A program made the position numbers and the translations under genes. Shown one piece after another: positions 27,345-36,749 of a stretch of 64,000 bases of DNA. This stretch comes from Cohaesibacter gelatinilyticus. Its GTDB lineage: Bacteria > Pseudomonadota > Alphaproteobacteria > Rhizobiales > Cohaesibacteraceae. Under the pieces are notes generated by a model. The model saw nothing but the letters and a program-made list of their open reading frames with translations, did no database searches and had not been told where the DNA came from. The first letter of the stretch is position 1, and each line of letters starts with the position of its first letter. The stretch is taken from the NCBI RefSeq assembly GCF_900215605.1, contig NZ_OBEL01000004.1, forward strand, positions 346,565-410,564. Reading direction: 5' to 3'.

Positions 27345-28402
27345 GCAAGAAAACTTCCCGAACGCAAATGTTTGGCTCTTTGGTCAGTTCCCTGGCCGAG
27401 ACCGTAGAGGCAGAGAAAGCTGAGCAAGGAGGAAAGGTTGCGCCCTCTCCTTTGGCCAGTCGTGTTGGTTCAGGTGTTGTTGCCGCGACCAAGGATACCC
27501 TGGTTGCCGAGTTGCGTGATGAGCGGGATCGCCTTAAGGAGCAACTGAACGCCAAGGATGCGTTGGACGTGATTGAGCTGGATCCAGCACTGATTGATCC
27601 CTCCCCCTTCCCTGATCGCCTGAATGATGAAGCGAGCGAGGGAGCGATTGAAGAGCTTCGTCGTTCCATCGAACAACGTGGACAGGAATTGCCCATATTG
27701 GTGCGTTCTCATCCCGATGTAGAAGGTCGTTATCAAGTTGCCTATGGTCATCGACGTTTGGCGGCGATCAAGGGATTGCAGGGCAAACGGATCAAGGCAA
27801 TAATTCGCGATCTTGCTGATACGGATCTGTTACAGGCGCAAGGGATAGAGAATTCTGCCCGGCAGAATTTGAGCTATATCGAGCGTGTCTTGTTTGCGGC
27901 CCATATTCGAAATTTGTGCCGCAATTCCGGAGAAGAAGTTGCTCGTGTGAAAATGGCTCTGTCCATTACTGACGCCGAAGCCTCCTATCTGAAACGGATT
28001 CATCAAAATGTGCCTGGACGGCTGATCCGGGCTATTGGTCCTGCACCGAAGATTGGGCGACCGCGTTGGATGAAGCTTGCAGATTTCACCAAAGATGAAA
28101 TCTGGGTCAATTTAGGGGAGCAGCTGATTCAGGAAGCAGGCTTTTCTGTTCAAACCGACTCGGATAGTCGATTCCAATATGTGCTGAACGGTCTGCAGAG
28201 AGCAGAAAAAGAACAACAGAACGATACGAACAAGAAAAAATCCGCGCAGCCGGATCCAACGCCAATTCGGTATGATGATCAGCTGTTGGGACATTTTGTT
28301 CCAGGGGTAAAGAAATCGGAGCTGAGTTTGAGCGAACGAGCTTTTGCTGAATATGTTGCCGATCAGTTGCCCAAGCTTTATGAGGCTTATAAAAGCCGGT
28401 AA
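27341..28402 (+). CDS. repB: Plasmid partitioning protein RepB (ParB family)
   Basis: 353 residues from the ATG at 27341, which overlaps the repA stop by 4 bases. The ParB/Srx-like domain (about 78-170) carries ELPILVRSHPDVEGRYQVAY and GHRRLAAIKG, and a helix-turn-helix region follows (about 175-240; ARQNLSYIERVLFAA, VKMALSITDAEASYL). It should bind the parS sites that I propose downstream of repC and recruit RepA. Confidence 0.95.
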   Translation: MSKKTSRTQMFGSLVSSLAETVEAEKAEQGGKVAPSPLASRVGSGVVAATKDTLVAELRDERDRLKEQLNAKDALDVIELDPALIDPSPFPDRLNDEASEGAIEELRRSIEQRGQELPILVRSHPDVEGRYQVAYGHRRLAAIKGLQGKRIKAIIRDLADTDLLQAQGIENSARQNLSYIERVLFAAHIRNLCRNSGEEVARVKMALSITDAEASYLKRIHQNVPGRLIRAIGPAPKIGRPRWMKLADFTKDEIWVNLGEQLIQEAGFSVQTDSDSRFQYVLNGLQRAEKEQQNDTNKKKSAQPDPTPIRYDDQLLGHFVPGVKKSELSLSERAFAEYVADQLPKLYEAYKSR

Positions 28403-28484
28403 GCGTATCTCATCACTTTTGTTGCGCGTAGGATGGGAAACATGAATTTGAATTGAAACTCAAATCTAAGGAGACAGCGCAAAG

Positions 28485-28540
28485 AAAAAGGCTCCCAAGC
28501 AGCGTAACACCACCCAGAAGCCCTGTATCTTTTAGCACTT
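28485..28540 (-). ncRNA. Predicted counter-transcribed RNA (ctRNA) between repB and repC
   Basis: repABC operons carry a small antisense RNA in the repB-repC gap that limits RepC synthesis. Here, on the minus strand, a TTGACA hexamer sits at 28567-28572. Downstream of it, GGCTTC (28517-28522) can pair with GGAGCC (28490-28495), immediately followed by five T residues and TCTTT, a plausible terminator. No ideal -10 box at 17-base spacing is visible, so the 5' end is approximate. Location, direction and terminator fit the known element. Confidence 0.5.
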
Positions 28541-28628
28541 TATACAGAATCAGCTTCTCCCAAAAATGTCAAGTTCTGACGCGCTGTTTGCGTGAACAAT
28601 TTTTCTTTGCCTTGAGAAAGGCAAAGGC

Positions 28629-29927
28629 ATGAACTTTTTATTGTCTGCTCCCTTCGGGGGGAGCGGTCTGTCGACCGAAATGGTTGACGGACAGCGGATT
28701 TCTGCGTCTTGTGATCAGGATCTGACAAAAGATAAATGGCAAATCCTGCGCGATCTGACCGATTGCAAGCACCTGTTCGGGCTTTCGGATCGCGCTCTTA
28801 TGGTGCTGTCAGCATTGTTATCTTTCCACAAGGAAGTAAAACTGGACGCACAGGACAGCCTGGTTGTTTTCCCTTCCAATAAGAAGCTGAGTGAACGGGC
28901 TCATGGCATGGCAGAGCCAACTTTGCGACGTCATCTGGCTGCTCTCGTGAAAGCTGGAATGATCGTGCGTCAGGATAGTCCCAATGGCAAACGTTATGCC
29001 AGGGCCGACCAGGATGGATCTATCTTGCGAGCCTTTGGGTTTGATTTGCGTGTATTGCTTGCTCGTTCCATGGAGTTGGAAGATGCAGCAGCGCAGGTAC
29101 GGCGAGAAAAGGCACTTAAGAAAGATCTGCGTGAGGAAGTTGTCCTGACAAGAAGATCGATTTCCAAATGCCTTGAATTTGCCCTTGAGAGAGGCGCTGC
29201 GGGACCATGGCTGGATCTTGTAGAAACCTTTGCGTCATTGAATATGCCGATTGCGCGGCGCATAGAACTCGAAGAGTTAAAGGAGTTGCACAGGCAAGTT
29301 CTCAATTTCAATGAAGACGTGCATAACCTTCTGGAAAAGATGGTTTTTTCACAAAAAACGAGCGGCAATGAGTCGCATAATGAGCGACACAAACAAGATT
29401 CAAACCATAAAACTAATATTGATTCTGAAATTGGCTTTCCAAAGAAAGACCATGAAGCAAATTATAAGCGTCTATCTGACCTTGAGATGGATTTCGAAGC
29501 CACTCCAATGCAAAAATCAAAGTGGTTTGAGGAAACAGAGCATAGTTATCAAACTGACCCACCTGCCCTATTGGAGGAGGAAGCAAAAAGATCTATTTCG
29601 CAAGATCTGGATCTTAGCGCTGTGTTGATGGCATGCCCGGATATAGCCTTTTGTAACACAAGTGGCGTTGGAAGTTGGGCTGATTTGATTGAAGCAGCTG
29701 AGAACACCCGATCAATGATGGGGATTAGTCTCTCGGCATGGCAAGACGCCAAACAATCTCTGGGTGCTTTGTCTGCATCTGTGACAATAGCGGCCATGTT
29801 GCAAAGAAGCTCGGAAATTCGTTCGCCCGGGGGTTATTTACGGTCATTGGTGGCTCGAAACGGATTTACGCCGAAGCCTATGATTAACAGTTTATTAAGA
29901 GCGAATTTGAGTGATCATGCTCATTAA
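28629..29927 (+). CDS. repC: Replication initiator RepC
   Basis: 432 residues. The N-terminal APFGGSG segment aligns with the TPFGRRP start of other RepC proteins, supporting the start at 28629. A KWQILRDLTDCKHLFGLSDRAL core, then VVFPSNKKLSERAHGM and TLRRHLAALVKAGMIVRQDSPNGKRYAR (about residues 95-130), give the winged-helix DNA-binding signature of the family. RepC starts replication at an origin that in this plasmid class usually lies within repC itself. A hairpin (CTTTGCCTT/AAGGCAAAG, 28605-28626) lies directly over the ribosome-binding region and may couple repC translation to the ctRNA. Confidence 0.95.
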   Translation: MNFLLSAPFGGSGLSTEMVDGQRISASCDQDLTKDKWQILRDLTDCKHLFGLSDRALMVLSALLSFHKEVKLDAQDSLVVFPSNKKLSERAHGMAEPTLRRHLAALVKAGMIVRQDSPNGKRYARADQDGSILRAFGFDLRVLLARSMELEDAAAQVRREKALKKDLREEVVLTRRSISKCLEFALERGAAGPWLDLVETFASLNMPIARRIELEELKELHRQVLNFNEDVHNLLEKMVFSQKTSGNESHNERHKQDSNHKTNIDSEIGFPKKDHEANYKRLSDLEMDFEATPMQKSKWFEETEHSYQTDPPALLEEEAKRSISQDLDLSAVLMACPDIAFCNTSGVGSWADLIEAAENTRSMMGISLSAWQDAKQSLGALSASVTIAAMLQRSSEIRSPGGYLRSLVARNGFTPKPMINSLLRANLSDHAH

Positions 29928-30019
29928 TTGCTTTTGAGTGACCATTGGCAAAGTTCAATAGCCGTTGTGCTGGTTGCAGGTGGGTAGAAATTTCCGATGA
30001 AACGCGACATGACGATGTG

Positions 30020-30043
30020 TGGTTTTAACAGGTGTTAAAACCA
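30020..30043. promoter_or_regulatory. parS-like palindrome 1
   Basis: TGGTTTTAACA (30020-30030), two central G bases, then TGTTAAAACCA (30033-30043): an 11-base-pair perfect inverted repeat. Its TTTTAACAG-TGTTAAAA core recurs in the palindrome at 31206-31247. Known repABC parS sites follow GTT-N4-GC-N4-AAC; here the outer G/C become T/A. Confidence 0.55.
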
Positions 30044-31205
30044 GGAGAATGACGAGAATATGAGTGAAGATGTTCTTTTATTTGGGAAGCGGATGCTATG
30101 CCCCTACCCTGCTCAATGATGAGATGAGAAATTTGGAAATTGCCATGACGAACCTGTATTCTGTGTCTTGCTTCTTTAAGATGCTTCGGAGCCTGAGGTG
30201 TTCAGCGTATGTAACGGCCTAAAGCGAGTTCGATAAATAATCATGGGTGATGTCGAGTGAAAATGCGAATCTGAGCAATTGTCATCATTCGTTGAAACAG
30301 GAAATTACTCGCAGTCTTGTTATGTGATTTATAGATGGCTGACCAACAAGGAGAGCAAGTCATGTCCATCTATATGATTGAGGAAGATCGGTGTGTGTTT
30401 GAGGTTTTCTGTTTCTGTATTTTCCTTGCCTGTCGCGGCGCAGGGGATTGATATAGCTGGTTTCTAAAAGTCGTTGATTATTTCTGCATACCCAATATCG
30501 CTTGGGAGCTGGGGTAACTCAGTCCTGCTAACCAGATTTGGATCTGGAAATGCTTTGTTAGGCTGAATTCCGTTGGCGTTTAAGATTTGTTTTAATGTCT
30601 TTGGTTGTCGAGATGCATGTGGCCTTTCTATGTTTGGTGAAAGTTGCCAAAGAGAAGAAAAAGAACGATTTTATCAGCTGCTATATATTTTGATCGAGGG
30701 GCAGTCGATAGTGGGATGGATCTGTTTCGTTATCTTTTGCGCAGGTGCTTACTGCTAAAAGTGCTCTATGTGGTCGAAGGCAGATCTTGGTGAGAAAATT
30801 CTTCAAAATTCAGTTTTGGCACGGAGCGCGGCCTAAGCTTATATGACCAAGCGTAAATCCTCGGATATCCGTTGTTGTGATTCCCCTCCCCTCTGCGTTC
30901 TGACTGGGGGAATATTCTATGAATGCTTGCGTCTTCCCGTATTGATTTGATGCTGAAATTTATGAATTTTATCATTGATGGCATGTCTTCCCTGAAGGGG
31001 ATGAAACGCTGTTCAAGTGATGTCGTTTTGCCTGGTTTGTTTGCCACGACTTGGAACAAGAAGAATTGTTTGGTAAGAATTAGGCTGAACAATTGAGGAA
31101 ATGAAGTTTGGCATCCCTGTCGTTACTCGAGGGTTTAAGCCTTACAATCATTGTCAATGATCTTTATGGCAGAGACTATATTTTCAGGTCCGTCTTTTTT
31201 AGGCT

Positions 31206-31247
31206 GCCATCATTTGATTTTAACAGCTGTTAAAATCAAATGATGGC
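31206..31247. promoter_or_regulatory. parS-like palindrome 2, 42-base perfect inverted repeat
   Basis: A perfect palindrome with no loop: the left arm (31206-31226) runs GCCATCATTTG then ATTTTAACAG, and the right arm (31227-31247) mirrors it exactly. The centre TTTAACAGCTGTTAAA fits the repABC parS layout (three bases, N4, GC, N4, three bases). There is no T-run or flanking gene to make it a terminator. Confidence 0.6.
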
Positions 31248-31986
31248 GAACCGCTGGAAAGCGGCGACCATGTCATCAGCAAGCGAATTGACTATTGAGA
31301 GCCTTCGCAACCTCCATTGAAGAAATGCTCACTCCAAGCTGCTTACATCTTGTCGATTTAGCCTCTTTCTTCGAGGTCGATGCGAGCAGGGGAGGGTATA
31401 TTCCGACTTCTCTGGCACATGGAAAAATGAAGATCCATGGTGATAGCGTCGGCAGGTATCGTTATAATCGTCGGTGCAAAAACAGATAAAATTGAATTTG
31501 GGATTTTATTTCCTGATGCTGATCCAGAGAGGCGTCATCTATTTAATTGATGTGGTATCAGGAAAATCTTCAGTTTGATGGGAATATGTACGGTTGGATC
31601 AATCTGCGTCAAAGTCTTGTGTTGTAGCATTGTGTCCGTGAGGATTGAGTGGAGTGGTGATGAGTATCCTTTATGCCATTTCCTCACTTTTTGAGGGAAA
31701 TTCGTTGTACGTAGAATCTCGCTGAGAAAGGTTGCTGACTTGGTGGCATGACAGGCAGCCAGCATGCTTGATTATAGGTCCGTGTCCACGTTTTGAATGA
31801 AATCTATGCAGAGAAAATCAATTGGGAATTGTCATCAGCGTGGAGGATCTTGTCTGAATAACAGCATAAATGCGGTCGTATTTCGATCCTCCAAATCCTG
31901 AGGTCTAGGTTATTGCTGATGAATTATCAGGGAGGACGTCTACTGTCGCAAAGATTTATATCAATTAACCATTTGATAACCATAAG

Positions 31987-32021
31987 AAAAAACCGCTCTA
32001 CCATCTGATAGGGCAGTTTTT
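31987..32021 (-). terminator. Terminator of the hydroxyproline cluster
   Basis: AAAAAACCGCTCTA and TAGGGCAGTTTTT pair with one mismatch and one wobble; reading the minus strand, a stem is followed by six T residues. It lies 29 bases after the stop of the last minus-strand gene of the cluster. Confidence 0.75.
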
Positions 32022-32049
32022 CTTGTTTGGGTTTGATTGGATCCTCTCA

Positions 32050-33075
32050 TTATGCACCCCAAGTATCACGGAGCTTGTATCCACTTGGCCATGGATCGGA
32101 CGGGTCCAGCATATGCTGATGAATGCCGGTCACCCAGCCGCGTCCTGAGATTTGCGGGATGATTGCCGTACGATCAGCAAGGGCATGTTCAGATACTATT
32201 TTGCCGCTGAACTGAGAGCCAATGATGGAAGTTGCGATAAAGGTTTCACCAACTTTCATCAAACCGCGTTTGTGGAGCAGTGCCATGCGTGCAGAGACAG
32301 CGGTTCCGGTTGGTGAACGATCTACCTTGCCTGGCTGAATTGCCACCGCAGATCGGGCGGTATAGCCACCATCGACCTTTTCAAGCGGGCCGGCAAACAA
32401 GCAAAAGGAAATATGCTTCCAATCAGGATTTTCCGGGTGATGGAAGCCGATTTGCTCATTTGCGGCATTCGTGATTTTAACGCCAAAACGGGCGATATCA
32501 CCAGCTTCCTCTTCCTTGATGTCGAAGCCAAGGGCTTGTGCGTCCACTACGACAAAGCTGTCGCCACCATAGGCAGTATCAATCTTGATGGTCCCGAGGC
32601 CTTCGACTTCCAGATTGACGTCCAGCTCACCGGCGAAACTTGGCAGATTCTGTACGGTGATACGTTCTGCCTTGCCATTGGTGCAATCCGCTTTCACATG
32701 TACCAAACCGCCGGGAGCTTCCAGAATCAGCTCGGTGACAGGCTCTTGCATCGGGATGATACCACCGTCCAGCAACACGGTAGAGACGCAAATGGAGTTG
32801 GAACCGGACATTGGAGGCGTGTCTTCAGGTTCCATGATGATGAAGGCTGCGTCTGCTTCTGGGTGTTTGGGCGGAACCAGCAGGTTCACGTGGCGAAAGA
32901 CACCGCCACGCGGCTCATTGAGCACAAAATTGCGTAAGGTCTGATCCTTGGCAATGAACTTGCGCATTTCCCAGAGCGTGTCGCCAGGAGGAGGGGCCAC
33001 TCCGCCAACGATGACGTCTCCGACTTCTCCTTCTGCATGGCAGGAGATCACATGGACAGTTTTACTACTCCGCAT
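32050..33075 (-). CDS. Proline-racemase-family protein, probable trans-3-hydroxy-L-proline dehydratase
   Basis: 341 residues from the ATG at 33075. The family fold is clear, but the two catalytic positions are Ser90 ([10 protein letters not shown]) and Thr256 ([10 protein letters not shown]) instead of the Cys/Cys pair of racemases and epimerases. Replacement of the second Cys by Thr is known in trans-3-hydroxyproline dehydratases; Ser at the first position belongs to a related subgroup found in rhizobia. It would dehydrate trans-3-hydroxy-L-proline to a pyrroline carboxylate. It is the last gene of a minus-strand hydroxyproline cluster. Dehydratase is my best call; an epimerase activity is not excluded. 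Confidence 0.75.
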   Translation of the reverse strand: MRSSKTVHVISCHAEGEVGDVIVGGVAPPPGDTLWEMRKFIAKDQTLRNFVLNEPRGGVFRHVNLLVPPKHPEADAAFIIMEPEDTPPMSGSNSICVSTVLLDGGIIPMQEPVTELILEAPGGLVHVKADCTNGKAERITVQNLPSFAGELDVNLEVEGLGTIKIDTAYGGDSFVVVDAQALGFDIKEEEAGDIARFGVKITNAANEQIGFHHPENPDWKHISFCLFAGPLEKVDGGYTARSAVAIQPGKVDRSPTGTAVSARMALLHKRGLMKVGETFIATSIIGSQFSGKIVSEHALADRTAIIPQISGRGWVTGIHQHMLDPSDPWPSGYKLRDTWGA

Positions 33076-33118
33076 AATGCGCCTCTTTGCTTCAGTTCCC
33101 GTTGTGAATTGGGAGGAT

Positions 33119-34366
33119 CTAAAAGCGATCCGGATTGAAAGGAGCCAGTGACAGGGGAGCTGGCTTGTTGCAAACCAATGACGCCACCAATTCTGCTGTA
33201 CCCGCTGCTTGTGTAAGGCCCAGATGGCCATGGCCAAAGGCATAGATGATATTGTTCGCCTTGCTGGAGGTTCCAATCACAGGCAGGCTATCGGGCATCG
33301 AGGGGCGGAACCCCATCCACTGCTTGCCATTATCGGTGTTCAGTGAAGGCAGGAATTTCTTGGCTTTGTTCAGTAAAATTTCCGAGCGTTTATAGTTCGG
33401 AGGAAGCTTCAGACCACCAAGTTCTGCTGCGCCACCTACGCGCACACCAGCATTGATGCGGCTAACCACAAAGCCGTGATTGGTGAAGGTCAAATGCGTA
33501 CGCAGATCAAAAGCGCCTTCGGGCAGGGTGGTGTTATAGCCGCGCTCTGTCTCAAGGGGGATCCTGTCTCCTACCATGGCTGCCAATTGGTGCGACCAGG
33601 CGCCTGAAGCAACGATGACTTTTTTCGCTCTATAAGTGGTTTGATCTGTTGTGATCTCCACAATCTCGCCAGATTGTTTGAGATTACGCACTTCTTCGGT
33701 GATCAATTTTCCACCATTTGTCAGGTATTGCTCCGCCAGATAATGCGTCCAACGTTCCGGGCAGCAGACATTGATCCAGTCCGGGGTAAAGCCAGCATGG
33801 GTGAAGCGAGGATCGATACCCGGTTGGATCTCGGCAATGGCCTCATTGCTGGTGAGCAAGTCGAAGCGTATGTCATGCTGTTTGCGGATTTCCCAAGAAG
33901 GAAGCGAGGCTTCGAACTCCTTCTGTCCTTCATAGAGCTGCATCTGCCCCTCGCGCTGGAACATCGCTTCGCCTCTAACAGCGTCTATTTGGCGCTCCAA
34001 AGCCGCTCGAGAATGATTGTTCAAGGATGCTTGCGCCTCCATAGCCCCTTGATACCTATCCTTCCAGCTGGCCCTCCAGAAGCGCAACATCCACGGGGTG
34101 ATTTTCAGGGCATAGGACGGGGGAATGAAGAGGGGGCCCAGAGGGTCCAGAAGCCATTTCGGGGCCTTCTTCATGATACCTGGTGTTGCCAAGGGCACGA
34201 TATCGGTGAAGGCATAGGCACCGGCATTGCCTTTCGAGGCTTCTGCGGCAATGCCCTTGCGGTCCAGAAGTGTCACCTGGAACCCATTTCGGCTTAGTTC
34301 CAGCGCAGTAGAGACGCCAATGATGCCACCACCAATGACGATGATCTCTGAAGGGTCGTGTTGCAT
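33119..34366 (-). CDS. FAD-dependent D-amino-acid (D-hydroxyproline) dehydrogenase
   Basis: 415 residues from the ATG at 34366, preceded by AAAGGAT; the frame is open much further upstream, but that part is non-coding. The N-terminal dinucleotide motif [15 protein letters not shown] binds FAD, and the C-terminal [12 protein letters not shown] and [17 protein letters not shown] segments are typical of DadA-like dehydrogenases. In the trans-4-hydroxyproline pathway such an enzyme oxidises cis-4-hydroxy-D-proline to a pyrroline that the DapA-family deaminase then uses. The genes for both partner steps are beside it. Electrons probably go to the respiratory chain. Confidence 0.88.
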   Translation of the reverse strand: MQHDPSEIIVIGGGIIGVSTALELSRNGFQVTLLDRKGIAAEASKGNAGAYAFTDIVPLATPGIMKKAPKWLLDPLGPLFIPPSYALKITPWMLRFWRASWKDRYQGAMEAQASLNNHSRAALERQIDAVRGEAMFQREGQMQLYEGQKEFEASLPSWEIRKQHDIRFDLLTSNEAIAEIQPGIDPRFTHAGFTPDWINVCCPERWTHYLAEQYLTNGGKLITEEVRNLKQSGEIVEITTDQTTYRAKKVIVASGAWSHQLAAMVGDRIPLETERGYNTTLPEGAFDLRTHLTFTNHGFVVSRINAGVRVGGAAELGGLKLPPNYKRSEILLNKAKKFLPSLNTDNGKQWMGFRPSMPDSLPVIGTSSKANNIIYAFGHGHLGLTQAAGTAELVASLVCNKPAPLSLAPFNPDRF

Positions 34367-34490
34367 GGCTGATCCTTTACTTGAATATTTGCTGACGCGA
34401 GTTCTTATCCGAAACGTGCTGCAACTTTTCGCAGAACGCGCGCTATTGCCGTGCTTGCGCCTGATATCCGCCCGATATCGGTATGTAAGA

Positions 34491-34545
34491 AGCGAATGCG
34501 GAAGAAGGAGCGATCGGCTCCGGGGACCATGCTCCCGCATTCGCT
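34491..34545. other. Large stem-loop between epimerase and dehydrogenase genes
   Basis: AGCGAATGCGG (34491-34501) and CCGCATTCGCT (34535-34545) pair perfectly over 11 bases; inside the loop GGAGC (34507-34511) can pair with GCTCC (34517-34521). It sits in the 223-base gap between two genes of the same operon, where it may process the transcript or protect its 3' part. Confidence 0.55.
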
Positions 34546-34589
34546 GTGTGGCCCGGATTTGCGGGGTCCGAGCCAGGGAGGTTCGTTGA

Positions 34590-35525
34590 CTAGTCTGCCT
34601 GAATGCCCTTGGCATAAGGATCGTTTGGATCAAACAGAAGTGTAGCCTCTGCTGTGACATAGGCTTTGCCTGTCACTGTTGGGATGACACCACCGTCGCG
34701 GCCAGGTGTGTAGCTTAGCTGATAGGTGCTATCGATTATGCTTTCCTGAACCCAGAGCTCATCCGCTGCCAGTTTGCCATCTTCTGCAAGACACGCGACT
34801 TTGGCGGATGTACCGGTGCCACAGGGAGAGCGGTCATAGGCCCCGCCTGGGCAGAGCACAAAGTTACGTCCGTGATTGCCAGCATGCTTTGCTGGACCGG
34901 TCAGCTCGATATGATCGATCTCACCACCATCCTTGCCGGTGATGCCATTGGCAACAAGAGCAGAACGGATCTGGTTGGAAATACGGGTCAGCTCGACGAT
35001 ATTTCCGAAATCCAGTGGCAAAGGGCTGTCCTTTGTCAGGAAAAACCAGTTACCACCCCATGCAACATCACCAGTGATTTTGCCGATAGCTTCGACATCA
35101 AGCTCCACGTCTTTGAGGTGCCGATAGCTCTCTACATTGACAACAGAGGCTTCGTTCATGTCGTGCAGATCTACACTCACCACACCCACCGGGGTTTCGA
35201 TCTTGTGATGGCCGGGCTTGATCCGCCCCATATGGGCCAGTGTGATGGCAAGGCCAATGGTGGCGTGACCGCACATGCCCAGATTACCCGCTGGGTTGAA
35301 ATAAATCACGCCGGTCACGCAGTCAGGATCAGAGGGTGGAACGAGCAAAGCCCCGACGACGGCATCATGGCCGCGGGGCTCCAGCAAAACAGCTTTGCAG
35401 AAATCACTATGCTCTTTTTCAAGGCGCACAGCGCGTTCAGCCAGCGGCCCATCCCCAAGGGATGGACCACCTTCAATGATGGTGCGGGTGGGTTCACCTG
35501 CGGTATGGGTATCGATTACGCGCAT
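34590..35525 (-). CDS. 4-hydroxyproline 2-epimerase
   Basis: 311 residues of the proline racemase family with both catalytic cysteines: Cys85 in NLGMCGHATIG and Cys235 in YDRSPCGTGTSA. It interconverts trans-4-hydroxy-L-proline and cis-4-hydroxy-D-proline, the first step of the pathway, rather than racemising proline, as judged from the neighbours. It overlaps the end of the DapA-family gene by 10 bases, so the two are translationally linked. Confidence 0.9.
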   Translation of the reverse strand: MRVIDTHTAGEPTRTIIEGGPSLGDGPLAERAVRLEKEHSDFCKAVLLEPRGHDAVVGALLVPPSDPDCVTGVIYFNPAGNLGMCGHATIGLAITLAHMGRIKPGHHKIETPVGVVSVDLHDMNEASVVNVESYRHLKDVELDVEAIGKITGDVAWGGNWFFLTKDSPLPLDFGNIVELTRISNQIRSALVANGITGKDGGEIDHIELTGPAKHAGNHGRNFVLCPGGAYDRSPCGTGTSAKVACLAEDGKLAADELWVQESIIDSTYQLSYTPGRDGGVIPTVTGKAYVTAEATLLFDPNDPYAKGIQAD

Positions 35526-36475
35526 AGAGCTTTTACATCCGCCTGTTGGCTCCAGTCCTGATACCAGTCCTTGAACAGATTATACTGCTGTTCAATATAA
35601 TTGCGCTGGGCATCTGTTAGAACATCGCTTTCGTTGAAATGAAGCGTATATTCGGTATCGCCGTTCAGAACCATCAGATGCTTGTAGAAGAGCACCAGAT
35701 CCGGGCCTTCGTCAAAGGAAGAGAGAACGCCGAGGGCTTCTTCCAGCTCTTTGGCTTTTACACGAGCATTGGCATTGCCAGCAGCAGCTTTCTGGGACAG
35801 ATCGACCAGATGCAGGACTTCTTTTGGCAGGGCATTGCCGATACCGGTGATGGCGCCGGTTGCACCGCAATTGACATAGCCATGATATACGGTGGTATCA
35901 ACACCGATCATCAGGGTGACATTTTCGTCCTGAGAGGTGATGTTTTCAGCCGCGTAGCGCAGATCTTCCGCACCGCCAAACTCTTTGAAGCCGATCAGAT
36001 TTGGATAATCTTTGCGTAGATCGAAGAAGAGATCGGCACGGGTCGCAAAACCATAATATGGGCTGTTATAGATGACAGCTGGCAGATCGGGTGCTGCCCC
36101 GAGAATGGCAGAGAAATGGTTGCGCTGGGCGGTAGCTGAGATGCCGCGAGACAGAACGCGTGGGATCACCATCAGGCCAGCTGCGCCTACTTTCTGAGCG
36201 TGCGTTGCGTGCGCAACGGCCAGCTTGCTGTTTACCGCACCGGTGCCGACAATGGTAGGAACGCCGGCTTTTACCAGAGCTTCCACACCCTGCATACGCT
36301 CTTCATCAGTAATAAGCGGCCAATCACCCATGGATCCGCAATAGACAACGCCCGACATACCTGTAGCGATCAGCTCTTTGCCTTTGCGTACCAAAGCATC
36401 AAAATCCGGGGTCCGGTCTTCCTTGCAAGGGGTCATCAGGGCCGGGATGGTACCGGTAAAAATGCTCATATCCAT
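35516..36475 (-). CDS. DapA-family enzyme, probable 1-pyrroline-4-hydroxy-2-carboxylate deaminase
   Basis: 319 residues from the ATG at 36475, chosen because AAAGGAG lies just upstream. The class I aldolase barrel shows Schiff-base Lys164 (NLIGFKEFGG) and the proton-relay Tyr136 (VIYNSPYYG). In hydroxyproline catabolism a DapA homologue deaminates the pyrroline from the FAD enzyme to alpha-ketoglutarate semialdehyde. It is the first gene of the minus-strand cluster. Lysine biosynthesis is unlikely in this context. The final dehydrogenase to alpha-ketoglutarate is not in the window. Confidence 0.87.
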   Translation of the reverse strand: MDMSIFTGTIPALMTPCKEDRTPDFDALVRKGKELIATGMSGVVYCGSMGDWPLITDEERMQGVEALVKAGVPTIVGTGAVNSKLAVAHATHAQKVGAAGLMVIPRVLSRGISATAQRNHFSAILGAAPDLPAVIYNSPYYGFATRADLFFDLRKDYPNLIGFKEFGGAEDLRYAAENITSQDENVTLMIGVDTTVYHGYVNCGATGAITGIGNALPKEVLHLVDLSQKAAAGNANARVKAKELEEALGVLSSFDEGPDLVLFYKHLMVLNGDTEYTLHFNESDVLTDAQRNYIEQQYNLFKDWYQDWSQQADVKALCA

Positions 36476-36585
36476 GTCAGTCTCCTTTGCCAAATTGGCA
36501 TCTTGGCTCTTGGAACGTAACGCATCTGAGGGTTTTGTCCGTTTCCGACTTGACGTCAGTATGATGCGGCTTGTTCAATCACATA

Positions 36586-36593
36586 TGTATACA
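36586..36593. promoter_or_regulatory. GntR-type operator candidate (TGTATACA)
   Basis: An 8-base perfect palindrome, TGTATACA, lies 110 bases before the deaminase start. FadR/FCD-class GntR proteins often bind such ATAC-type sites. Possible operator for the divergent GntR protein. Confidence 0.4.
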
Positions 36594-36662
36594 GTACGTT
36601 TTGCGCCGTTGTAGGGGAGGGCGTTACCGAACCGTTCAGGTATAATCAATGTTATATTGCAT

Positions 36663-36674
36663 ATTGGATCCAAT
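36663..36674. promoter_or_regulatory. Palindrome ATTGGATCCAAT, second operator candidate
   Basis: A 12-base perfect palindrome 76 bases before the GntR start. It could be the operator through which the regulator controls itself and the hydroxyproline cluster. Not tied to a known consensus. Confidence 0.35.
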
Positions 36675-36749
36675 TTTCAATGCTAAAATTCCCTTCTTTT
36701 CGAAACTGGTCAGTTTGCCTATTGCTTATAAACAAAGAAGGACCCCGCC

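Larger units (their letters stand above)
29928..32049. other. 2.1-kb gene-free region after repC
   Basis: No reading frame here looks real: the few open frames are short, have biased composition and no ribosome-binding sites. It contains the two parS-like palindromes (30020-30043, 31206-31247) and ends with a terminator at 31987-32021 serving the minus-strand hydroxyproline cluster. It may be a partition/centromere region or decayed sequence. Confidence 0.6.

Noticed and set aside
31206..31247. The long palindrome as a transcription terminator
   Set aside because: It has no loop or T-run, and no gene ends nearby; similarity to the other palindrome favours a protein-binding site.
30360..31765. 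Short frames in the gene-free region after repC (61, 64 and 76 codons)
   Set aside because: They lack start signals, and the products have no hydrophobic or domain pattern; I could not support any of them.
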